Positions 1 through 4,973 of a stretch of 5,378 bases of DNA are shown piece after piece. The DNA lies in the NCBI GenBank assembly GCA_046757585.1, contig JBHHYR010000247.1, positions 1 to 5,378 of the forward strand, in the 5' to 3' direction. Positions within the stretch are counted from its first letter, which is position 1; each line of letters starts with the position of its first letter. Under the pieces are notes generated by a model, which was not told where the DNA came from, did not search any database, and was given only the letters and a program-made list of their open reading frames with translations. A program made the translations under genes and the position numbers. The DNA comes from JBHHYR01 sp046757585. Its GTDB lineage: Bacteria; Desulfobacterota; Binatia; HRBIN30.

Positions 1-114
1 CACGAGCCTCTCGCTGAGACCGCATGGTTGCCATGGCCCGGCGCAGACTTTACGCCTCGCGGCTTATCGGAGGCTGACTCGAAGATTACCTTCTGGTCAC
101 GCTCGGTGACGCGA

Positions 115-1539
115 TTATGGCTGGGATGGAGCGGCGGGCAGGTGCACCGTAAATGTGCTTCCTTTTCCAGGGGTGGTCGACACGGTAATGTCGCCGCCGT
201 GCGCTCGCACGACGGCGAGCGCAAGGCTGAGCCCGAGGCCGCTCCCGGGAGAGGATCGGCTCTTTTCGCCGCGATAAAAGCGGTCAAAGATGTGCCGAAG
301 CTCGGCCTCCCCGATACCGATACCGGTATCGCGGAACTCGATGCTCACCCGCGGGCCGTCGCCACGGACGGCAAGGGTCACCGTTCCATGGGCAGGCGTA
401 TACTTAATGGCATTGTCGAGCAGGTTGGCGACGGTGCGCTGCAGGCGTGGCAGGTCTCCGAGCACAGTCATCGGCGTAGACGGGAGGTCCATCTCAAGGC
501 GAACCCCCTTGTCCTCCGCCACGGGTAGGAACAACTCTTGCGCGTCCCGTATGATTTGTCGCACGTCGACGACGGGTGTGGCAATGCTCGCGACGCCGGA
601 CTCGGTCTGAGCAATCTCGAGCATCGTGTTGATCATTTCCACCAGCCGGTCACTTTCCTCGACCACCGCGCCGGCCATCTCCCGATAGGCGTGGACATCC
701 TGCTGTTCGGCGAGGAGGGTCGACTCCGCCATGCCACGAATGCGGGTCACGGGGCTTCGCAGGTCGTGAGCGATGTTATTCGTTACCTCCTTCAGTTCCC
801 CGACCAGCGCCTGGATGCGCTCGAGCATCCGGTTGAACGCGGAGGCAAGGTGTTCAATCTCCCGCCCTTCGTTGCCGAGCGGGACCCGCAGACTCAGGTC
901 GCCCTGGCTGATGCGAACCGCCGTCTGGGTCACCCGCTCCACTCCAGACATGGACCACTTCGCCAGAAACCAGCCCACGAGCCCACCGCACAACAGCATC
1001 ACCCCCAGCACGGTTCCGAACGTGTCCCGGTACTTCTCCATCAGCACCTCGTCGTCCCGCAGCGTCGTGCCGATCTGAAGCATCCGGCCGTCCGGCACCT
1101 GTTTGAGTACCAGACGCACGTCGTGCGGATGCTCCGGTAAGGAAATCGTGGTGAATGCGACGCCGCCGGGCGACCGCGCCGGCAGATCAAAGGGGGTCGT
1201 CCGGAGTGCGCGCCACGCCGTCAAATCCGAAGCGGCGACTACCTCATGGCCGGGTGACAGGAGACGAAAAAACACGCGCCTGATGCCGCGCGATTGGGCC
1301 TCGCGTTGAAACTCGGCGCGGAGCGCATCGATGCCGTGGGAGGTATATAGGGCCTCGAATTCCTTCGCCGTACTCGCCAGCTCTTCGTCTGTGCGTTGGC
1401 TCAGGCTCGATGTCAATGACATGTAGACGAGGAGAAAACCTGCCAGTGACAAGCCGCCAAAGAGGCCAGCGTACCAGAGCGTCAGGCGGAACGTGACTGT
1501 CCCGAAAGGGCTAGGGCGAACCTTCAACTTCCAGCACAT
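115..1539 (-). CDS. HAMP-domain sensor histidine kinase of a two-component system
   Basis: Inner-membrane sensor kinase that should autophosphorylate on a histidine and pass the phosphate to the response regulator encoded just upstream. Numbering is from the ATG at 1539 (474 aa). Transmembrane segment 1 is at about 17-40, a periplasmic sensor loop at about 41-172, transmembrane segment 2 at about 173-195, and HAMP at about 193-245. The HisKA H-box (NIAHDLRSPVTRIRG) has the phospho-acceptor at His258. The ATPase domain has the N-box (NLLDNAIKY, Asn376), G1 (DTGIGIG, 404-410), F-box (FDRFYRG, 418-424) and G2 (GSGLGL, 432-437), all intact. The frame is open up to an ATG at 1644, but that start would overlap the regulator by 134 bp. 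The ATG at 1539 overlaps it by only 29 bp and precedes the first membrane segment, although its ribosome site is weak. The HDLRSP H-box and the linked CusR-like regulator suggest the metal/envelope-stress group. The signal is unknown because the sensor loop matches no fold I can name. Confidence 0.93.
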   Translation of the reverse strand: MCWKLKVRPSPFGTVTFRLTLWYAGLFGGLSLAGFLLVYMSLTSSLSQRTDEELASTAKEFEALYTSHGIDALRAEFQREAQSRGIRRVFFRLLSPGHEVVAASDLTAWRALRTTPFDLPARSPGGVAFTTISLPEHPHDVRLVLKQVPDGRMLQIGTTLRDDEVLMEKYRDTFGTVLGVMLLCGGLVGWFLAKWSMSGVERVTQTAVRISQGDLSLRVPLGNEGREIEHLASAFNRMLERIQALVGELKEVTNNIAHDLRSPVTRIRGMAESTLLAEQQDVHAYREMAGAVVEESDRLVEMINTMLEIAQTESGVASIATPVVDVRQIIRDAQELFLPVAEDKGVRLEMDLPSTPMTVLGDLPRLQRTVANLLDNAIKYTPAHGTVTLAVRGDGPRVSIEFRDTGIGIGEAELRHIFDRFYRGEKSRSSPGSGLGLSLALAVVRAHGGDITVSTTPGKGSTFTVHLPAAPSQP

Positions 1540-2194
1540 AGCCGACACCGCGTACGGTATGCACGAGCTTGCGATCGAAGGGCCGGTCGATCTTGTCGCG
1601 CAGCCGGCAAATCCTTGCCTCGACGACGTTGGTTTGCGGGTCAAAGTTGTAATCCCACACGTGCTCGATGATCATTGTTTTCGATACCACCCGTCCGGCG
1701 TTGCGCATCAGATATTCCAAGAGCGCGAATTCCTTCGGCTGCAGTTCGATTTCCTGCCCTGCCCGAGAGACCTTGCGCCCGAGAAGATCAATCCGGAGAT
1801 CACCGACCGCGAGCGTCGTGGCACCCGGTACGAGATTGGCTCGGCGCAGCAAGGCGTGGATACGTGCCAGGAGCTCGGAAAATGCAAACGGCTTTACGAG
1901 GTAATCATCCCCGCCGGCGTGGAGACCCTTGATGCGGTCACCCACCGACACCTTGGCGCTGAGCACGATGACAGGCGTCTGGACCTTGCGCCGCCGCAGT
2001 TCCGCAATCAACGTCAGGCCGTCCATCTTCGGCAGCATGATATCCACCACGGCCGCATCGTAGGGCTCGGCCACGGCCAGATGGAGCCCCTGTGCGCCAT
2101 CGGGTGCATGATCCACCGCGAATCCTTCCTGCCTGAGGCCCTTGATGATGAATGAGGCTGTTCTGGCGTCGTCTTCGACGAGAAGAACCCGCAT
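1511..2194 (-). CDS. OmpR/CusR-like DNA-binding response regulator
   Basis: Cytoplasmic transcription factor of 227 aa, partner of the sensor kinase that follows in the same operon. The receiver domain (1-118) has the acidic pocket Glu7-Asp8-Asp9, the phospho-acceptor Asp51 (VVDIMLPKMDG), Ser79 at the Thr/Ser switch position and Lys101 in YLVKPF. The winged-helix output domain (about 127-224) contains the LQPKEFALLEYLMRN segment, the recognition-helix region DPQTNVVEARICRLRDKID and the closing hairpin TVRGVGYVLE. Length and domain order are normal for the OmpR/PhoB family. The DPQTNVVE recognition-helix signature is typical of the CusR/CopR-like subgroup, which often controls metal-resistance genes, but no target gene is visible here. 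The start is the ATG at 2194, with a weak GGACGAG purine stretch upstream. The 3' end overlaps the kinase start by 29 bp, which implies translational coupling. Confidence 0.95.
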   Translation of the reverse strand: MRVLLVEDDARTASFIIKGLRQEGFAVDHAPDGAQGLHLAVAEPYDAAVVDIMLPKMDGLTLIAELRRRKVQTPVIVLSAKVSVGDRIKGLHAGGDDYLVKPFAFSELLARIHALLRRANLVPGATTLAVGDLRIDLLGRKVSRAGQEIELQPKEFALLEYLMRNAGRVVSKTMIIEHVWDYNFDPQTNVVEARICRLRDKIDRPFDRKLVHTVRGVGYVLEVEGSP

Positions 2195-2216
2195 CGTGCT
2201 CGTCCAGCAGGCCGGA

Positions 2217-2291
2217 TCACTCTTGTTCGGCAGCGCGTTTGCCCGACATCATCCGGGTGCCGCGGCAGCCGTGTTCTTCGGGGTCAGACAT
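2217..2291 (-). CDS. Candidate 24-residue small protein upstream of the response regulator
   Basis: A short frame that opens with ATG at 2291 and stops with TGA at 2217, ending 22 bp before the regulator's start. It begins MSDPEEHGCRG and ends MMSGKRAAEQE. It is hydrophilic and charged, with one Cys and one His and no membrane segment. An AGGAGG sits at 2303-2308, 11 bases before the ATG, which is a strong ribosome site at slightly long spacing. I do not recognise it. It could be a real leader or small protein of the regulator operon. It could also be chance, since short frames are common in GC-rich DNA. The strong ribosome site and operon-like position are the only evidence. Confidence 0.3.
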   Translation of the reverse strand: MSDPEEHGCRGTRMMSGKRAAEQE

Positions 2292-2319
2292 CCCGACGGC
2301 TGCCTCCTGCTGCGGAACG

Positions 2320-2341
2320 CCGCTCCTGGTGTCAGGAGCGG
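2320..2341. terminator. Perfect 9-bp hairpin at the end of the GFA gene
   Basis: Inverted repeat CCGCTCCTG / CAGGAGCGG with a 4-base loop (GTGT), overlapping the GFA stop codon at 2332-2334. The stem is stable, but no T-run follows it on either strand. It may therefore be a weak terminator, an mRNA 3'-end stabiliser or an attenuator ahead of the regulator operon rather than a standard intrinsic terminator. Confidence 0.4.
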
Positions 2342-2847
2342 TGGCGGCGGCGCCCTTTCGGGGAGCGCGGAACCTTCAGGGTGAGGCTGTGGCGCTCATG
2401 CCAATCGGCGATCGACAACTCGGGATACTCGGGATAGCGCGGGCCCTTGCCGGGTACGGGCACCCAGGCGGGTTTGTAGCGCAGCATGACGTGGACATGC
2501 TCGGGCGGCTCGGAGAGCGGTGTGTCGATCGCCGCAGCGTTCGGCCACACACCGTCAGGCCAGCGGTCGTCGAGCACGAACAGGTGCGTGCCGCATTCCG
2601 TGCAGAACCACCGTTCTGCGCGACTGCGCAGCGCCGGCCGCCCCGGTTGCCGCAGGCGTGCGTGGTAGCAGCGAAGATACTTCTTGCCGCTGAAACGTAG
2701 CGTGTCGCGCCTGCCCATGATGTTGCACGTGAGGGCGCCCGTGGTTTTGCGGCAGATGGAGCAGTAGCAGTACATGAAAGGGTAGGGCGTGACGGACTCC
2801 ACCCGGAATCGCACCTTTTCACACTGACAAGATCCGCGCAGTTCCAT
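2332..2847 (-). CDS. GFA-domain (CENP-V/GFA family) zinc-binding protein
   Basis: A 171-aa protein of the GFA family, named after the glutathione-dependent formaldehyde-activating enzyme Gfa of methylotrophs. Many members have no proven substrate, so the reaction here is not assigned. All seven family cysteines are present: the CxC pair Cys7/Cys9 (RGSCQC), the CxCxxC cluster Cys27/Cys29/Cys32 (CYCSIC) and the CxxC pair Cys82/Cys85 (FCTECG). In the family these bind one structural and one catalytic zinc. The C-terminal part (YKPAWVPVPGKGPRYPEY, then IADWHERH) looks like the tail of proteobacterial-type members. The frame is open to 2970, but the family fold begins at MELRGSC, so I chose the ATG at 2847. 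The ATG at 2865 would add only six residues and has no ribosome site. The gene is divergent from the glyoxalase-like gene and lies 137 bp upstream of the regulator, possibly in the same transcript. Confidence 0.88.
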   Translation of the reverse strand: MELRGSCQCEKVRFRVESVTPYPFMYCYCSICRKTTGALTCNIMGRRDTLRFSGKKYLRCYHARLRQPGRPALRSRAERWFCTECGTHLFVLDDRWPDGVWPNAAAIDTPLSEPPEHVHVMLRYKPAWVPVPGKGPRYPEYPELSIADWHERHSLTLKVPRSPKGRRRHRS

Positions 2848-2857
2848 CAGCGATGCG

Positions 2858-2873
2858 CCCGCCATACGGCGGG
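2858..2873 (-). promoter_or_regulatory. Hairpin in the leader of the GFA mRNA
   Basis: CCCGCC and GGCGGG form a perfect 6-bp stem around a 4-base loop, ending 10 bases before the preferred start codon. The alternative ATG (2865-2863) falls in the loop and stem edge, and the GGCGGG arm is the only purine-rich stretch near the ribosome-site position. Folding could limit translation. This is inference from the sequence only. Confidence 0.3.
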
Positions 2874-2982
2874 AGAAGCCAACGCCAACGACCGCGCCTG
2901 CTGTAGCCGATGCACCGTAACCGCCCCTCCCTCGTAGCGCCCTTTTCGCATGCTGGGCGCCGGGATTCAAGATTGCGAGAAG

Positions 2983-3011
2983 TTGACGCGACGTTGGCGC
3001 GGGAGGACACT
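2983..3011 (+). promoter_or_regulatory. Possible sigma-70-type promoter of the VOC gene
   Basis: TTGACG at 2983-2988 matches the -35 consensus at five of six positions. A 17-base spacer leads to GACACT at 3006-3011, a poor -10 matching three of six positions. It lies 47 bp before the start codon, in the divergent region. The placement is plausible but the -10 is weak. Confidence 0.25.
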
Positions 3012-3047
3012 ACGACGTGAACGCGCCGGGACCGGCCAGAACAGAGC

Positions 3048-3053
3048 GGAGGT
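3048..3053 (+). promoter_or_regulatory. Ribosome binding site that fixes the VOC gene start
   Basis: GGAGGT lies 4-5 bases before the ATG at 3058. It makes 3058 the start rather than the upstream ATG at 2950, whose added residues are basic, low-complexity and unlike the family N-terminus. Confidence 0.75.
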
Positions 3054-3057
3054 CGAT

Positions 3058-3534
3058 ATGATACGCGGGATTCACCACACCGCCCTATCAACGGGCAATT
3101 TGGCGCGTGCGCTGGCCTTTTATCGGGACCTACTGGGTTTGGAGGTCGTGTTCGAGTTTGCGTGGTCACCCGGGACGGCGGCAGCCGACCGGATCACCGG
3201 CTTGCAGGGTTCCTCAGCCCAGGCGGTGATGCTGAAGGCGGGCAACGCCTTCATCGAGTTGTTCGAGTACGCGTCGCCTCGGCCGAAGCCGAACGACCCC
3301 GAGCGACCCGTGTGTGATCACGGGATCACGCACGTCTGTCTGGATGTGACGGATCTCGACGCGGAGTATGCTCGGCTCACGGCGGCGGGCATGGTGTTCC
3401 ACTGTCCGCCGCAGGATCTCGGCGGAGGGATCCGGACCACCTACGGCCGGGATCCTGACGGCAACGTGATCGAGCTCCAGGAGGTGCTTGCACCCGAGAG
3501 CCCGATCGCCCTCGCCGCCGCTGCCCGCGGCTGA
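3058..3534 (+). CDS. VOC-superfamily (glyoxalase-fold) metalloprotein
   Basis: A 158-aa cytoplasmic protein with the two beta-alpha-beta-beta-beta modules of the vicinal oxygen chelate superfamily (glyoxalase I, methylmalonyl-CoA epimerase, ring-cleavage dioxygenases, fosfomycin-resistance proteins). Module 1 runs from IRGIHHTALST through the helix LARALAFYRDLLGLEV to AFIELFEY. Module 2 runs from ITHVCLDVTDLDAEYARL to DPDGNVIELQEV. Likely metal ligands are His7, Glu67, His92 and Glu139, in the standard four positions. An insert at about 35-50 (SPGTAAADRITGL) carries the residues that in lyase and epimerase-like members line the active site. The length is usual for single-domain members. Substrate cannot be told from sequence: lactoylglutathione lyase-like or epimerase-like are both possible. 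It is divergent from the GFA gene, and the 3' neighbourhood has only repeats, so it appears monocistronic. Confidence 0.92.
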   Translation: MIRGIHHTALSTGNLARALAFYRDLLGLEVVFEFAWSPGTAAADRITGLQGSSAQAVMLKAGNAFIELFEYASPRPKPNDPERPVCDHGITHVCLDVTDLDAEYARLTAAGMVFHCPPQDLGGGIRTTYGRDPDGNVIELQEVLAPESPIALAAAARG

Positions 3535-3546
3535 GTCTCCGGGCCG

Positions 3547-3561
3547 CGGCTTCGGAAGCCG
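3547..3561 (+). terminator. Short hairpin after the VOC gene
   Basis: CGGCTT and AAGCCG form a 6-bp stem with a 3-base loop 13 bp after the VOC stop codon. No T-run follows, so termination is only suggested by position. Confidence 0.3.
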
Positions 3562-3731
3562 GGCGCGCGCCGACCGAATAACTGGCTCAGTGTGGTGAGA
3601 GAGGGATTTTTCCCGTTCTTACCAGGGAGGGGGAACCTCGCGGCATACGTTACCGTAAGTGTGCACGGCTGTACGAAGTACGGGAGAGTGCGAAGTTCTC
3701 GGCACAGGCGAAGCGCCAATTCGAACGACGA

Positions 3732-3842
3732 AGGCGACAAAGAGAGTGGAGGGCGGCCCTCCGTCGCCGCCGGGGCGGGGTGGTGTGCGCGTGGCGAGCG
3801 CGGCGCCGACAGAGCGGCGCCCTCCACGGAGTGAGGCGACAA
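3732..3842. repeat. MITE-like palindromic element flanked by a 9-bp direct repeat
   Basis: The 9-mer AGGCGACAA occurs at 3732-3740 and again at 3834-3842, bracketing 93 bp. Inside, GTGGAGGGCG (3746-3755) is matched by its exact reverse complement CGCCCTCCAC (3818-3827). Further inside, GTCGCCGCC and GGCGCCGAC pair with one mismatch, so the whole unit can fold into a long GC-rich hairpin. The left arm also contains its own palindrome, GGAGGGC-G-GCCCTCC (3748-3762). Direct repeats outside inverted repeats are what a target-site duplication around a non-autonomous element would look like. Against this, the inverted repeats begin 5-6 bases inside the ends rather than exactly at them, and no transposase gene is present. 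Confidence 0.45.
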
Positions 3843-4139
3843 CGAGCACGGACTAGAGAGTCTCCCGTCTGGCACCTCTTCCGCCGCTGACCACGCACCA
3901 TGCGCACCAATCGTCCGCTTTCCGAACTCGTCGCGGCTCACGCCTGGCGCTCTAGCAGTCCCCCAATTTCTCGCCGCTGGCCCCAGCGATCCAATCCTTG
4001 GGAAATTCCTGAGCCACCGACTCCTCAAACATGACAACCACGCCCCGCAACGCGCTGCCGCGTAGCCTGTCACTCGACAACATGGCACTCTCCAGTAAGT
4101 ACTGCTTTTCACAAATACAATGACGTATACGCACGGGTT

Positions 4140-4180
4140 CCTTCTCCCTCAGGGAGAAGGTCAGGATGAGGGGATGAGCT
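4140..4180 (-). repeat. REP-like intergenic palindromic repeat
   Basis: CCTTCTCCCT (4140-4149) and AGGGAGAAGG (4151-4160) form a perfect 10-bp inverted repeat around a single C. It is followed by TCAGGATGAGGGGATGAG. On the minus strand this reads CCCTCATCCTGACC then the palindrome, a pattern I recognise as a dispersed intergenic repeat that is common in GC-rich bacteria. One reading frame through it gives the familiar translation PHPDLLPEGEG. It probably has a role in mRNA 3' ends or is a non-autonomous repeat; it encodes nothing. Confidence 0.6.
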
Positions 4181-4270
4181 GGTTGTCACCACATGGTTTC
4201 GTTGTGTGCTGGCCCTAGCGCCGGAAGACAATGAGATCGGCTTTGGCCTCGTCCGATCCCTGCGCTTACG

Positions 4271-4289
4271 TCTTTCCCGGAGGGAGAGA
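4271..4289. repeat. Second REP-like hairpin at the antitoxin break point
   Basis: TCTTTCCC and GGGAGAGA pair over 8 bp with one G-T wobble around a GGA loop. Its pyrimidine/purine arms resemble the hairpin at 4140-4160. It begins five bases beyond the last residue of the antitoxin relic that still looks like the family, so it may mark the point where foreign sequence replaced the gene's end. Confidence 0.4.
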
Positions 4290-4293
4290 AGCC

Positions 4294-4464
4294 AGCCAAC
4301 TGGTTCAACTTCACCACATCCACACCGGCCTTGACCGCACTGCGAAAAGTATCGACGCGAAAGCGTCTCGCCCTCGGCGTGGGCCGCTCCTGGGCGGCCA
4401 GGCCCCGCCGCAGTACGGAATTGACAAGCTCCTTGAAGGACCGTCCCTGCTGGTGTGCTGAGAT
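4294..4464 (-). pseudogene. Truncated VapB-type antitoxin relic
   Basis: Read from 4464 this frame gives 57 residues that follow a VapB-like antitoxin: GRSFKELVNSVLRRGLAA (residues 7-24), the second helix region of a ribbon-helix-helix fold, then a basic linker ending RRFRVDTFRS (33-42), then GVDVVKLNQLA (47-57), where the toxin-binding tail normally begins. The N-terminal strand and first helix (about 25 residues) are missing, as are the last residues of the tail. There is no start codon: the frame begins directly after the TGA of the DUF433 gene, in the same frame. After LNQLA the sequence turns into a REP-like hairpin with no family resemblance. No VapC toxin gene follows. I infer a deletion joined the DUF433 gene to the middle of an old antitoxin gene. 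Assignment to the VapB group rests on motif memory, not a search. Confidence 0.6.
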
Positions 4465-4713
4465 TCATGGCTGCTTCGGCACCGGCAGCTCGACATAGCG
4501 CTCGCGGGACATCTCAGCCCCGTAAGCGATGCACGCCAGGATGTCTGCCTTCTCGATTCCCGGGTGGTTTTCCCGGATCTCATCGAAACTCCTGCCGCTG
4601 GCCAAAAAGTCCAAGATCAGCGACACGCAGATGCGATGGCCCCGGATGCACGGCTTGCCGAAACAGATGTTCGGATCAATGGAAATCCGCTGCAGCAATT
4701 CGTCTCGCTTCAT
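4465..4713 (-). CDS. DUF433-family antitoxin-like protein
   Basis: An 82-aa protein with the complete DUF433 signature: RISIDPNICFGKPCIRGHRI (9-28), then VSLILDFLASGRSFDEI (30-46), then HPGIEKADILACIAYGAE (50-67). The family has a small helix-turn-helix-like fold. Many members sit beside a DUF5615 PIN-like toxin, which makes them probable antitoxins acting by DNA binding and toxin binding. No such toxin gene follows; instead, a broken VapB-type fragment begins right after the stop codon. The start is the ATG at 4713, supported by AAGGAGG seven bases upstream. That ATG overlaps the stop of an upstream frame (ATGA), suggesting translational coupling. All signature positions are intact, so the gene itself looks functional, either orphaned or acting with a partner elsewhere. 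Confidence 0.85.
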   Translation of the reverse strand: MKRDELLQRISIDPNICFGKPCIRGHRICVSLILDFLASGRSFDEIRENHPGIEKADILACIAYGAEMSRERYVELPVPKQP

Positions 4714-4946
4714 CGACCATCCTCCTTCGTGGTGGTAGATGACAATTCTTTGTCACCGAAAATGAACGTGAGCTGCGGATCTGTCTTTTTCGCGCTTTTG
4801 GCCTGAACGTGGTTCCTCAGCGACTCTAGCAAGCCCCGCTCGTTGCTGCCCGCGGGCGACAGCTCGATCAACAACCACGGCGGTCATGACACGCCAAGCC
4901 GTCCCGCCCCCCCTTCGAAACGGATGTCATCCATCGTCATGGTCAT
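4710..4946 (-). pseudogene. Unknown small gene with an in-frame TGA, coupled to DUF433
   Basis: From the ATG at 4946 the frame reads MTMTMDDIRFEGGAGRLGVS (20 residues). It then meets TGA at 4886-4884 and continues in the same frame for 57 residues, from PPWLLIELSPAGSNERGLL to FIFGDKELSSTTTKEDGR, before a TGA at 4712-4710 that overlaps the DUF433 ATG. The part after the first TGA is protein-like: mixed polarity and hydrophobic strands such as LLIEL and LTFIF. It has no ATG of its own; TTG codons at 4874 and 4871 could start it but lack a ribosome site. The DUF433 ribosome site lies inside its last codons. I do not recognise a family. The simplest reading is a nonsense mutation (for example CGA to TGA). 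A TTG-started short gene is the alternative, and TGA recoding is much less likely. Confidence 0.35.
4721..4727 (-). promoter_or_regulatory. Strong ribosome binding site of the DUF433 gene
   Basis: AAGGAGG on the minus strand, seven bases before the ATG at 4713. It lies within the 3' end of the upstream frame, which fits a coupled gene pair. Confidence 0.75.
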
Positions 4947-4973
4947 ATTACAACACGGACACTGTGGCCCGGC

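Larger units (their letters stand above)
3535..4293. other. Gene-poor, repeat-rich intergenic stretch
   Basis: About 760 bp with no gene I can support. Immediately after the VOC stop comes a 6-bp hairpin (CGGCTT / AAGCCG, 3547-3561) and the palindrome GGCGCGCGCC (3562-3571). Around 3612-3641, GGGATTTTTCCC followed by a CCAGGGAGGGGG tract looks like a decayed palindromic repeat. The 3732-3842 element and the hairpins at 4140-4160 and 4271-4289 are listed separately. On the minus strand at 4134-3952 there is a 60-codon frame whose latter half (MFEESVAQEFPKDWIAG) has a protein-like composition. It has no ribosome site and no recognisable family, so it may be a relic or chance. Confidence 0.6.

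Noticed and set aside
1..114. Left edge, downstream of the kinase gene
   Set aside because: Only a weak 5-bp GTCAC/GTGAC hairpin (97-111) and no supported gene or terminator.
28..528. A 166-codon plus-strand frame at the left end
   Set aside because: It lies antisense to the ATPase domain of the kinase, whose conserved boxes prove the minus strand is coding. The translation is low-complexity and matches nothing.
1511..1539. Overlap of regulator and kinase genes as a special feature
   Set aside because: Overlaps of this kind are common in OmpR-type regulator/kinase operons, so it is not reported as novel.
1493..2155. A 220-codon plus-strand frame over the response regulator
   Set aside because: It mirrors the regulator gene; long antisense frames are expected in GC-rich genes. 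The minus frame has all receiver and winged-helix motifs.
3441..4112. A 223-codon minus-strand frame through the intergenic stretch
   Set aside because: It runs antisense into the VOC gene and crosses the MITE-like and other palindromic repeats. Its composition is Arg/Pro/Ser-rich, typical of a non-coding open frame.
4109..4468. A 119-codon minus-strand frame starting MNLSTPAG
   Set aside because: It overlaps the antitoxin relic in another frame and translates the REP-like repeat (PHPDLLPEGEG). The relic's frame is the one with family-like sequence.
4884..4886. Selenocysteine or other recoding at the in-frame TGA
   Set aside because: No evident bacterial SECIS-type hairpin directly after the TGA, no redox motif around it and no known selenoprotein family. 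A nonsense mutation is simpler.
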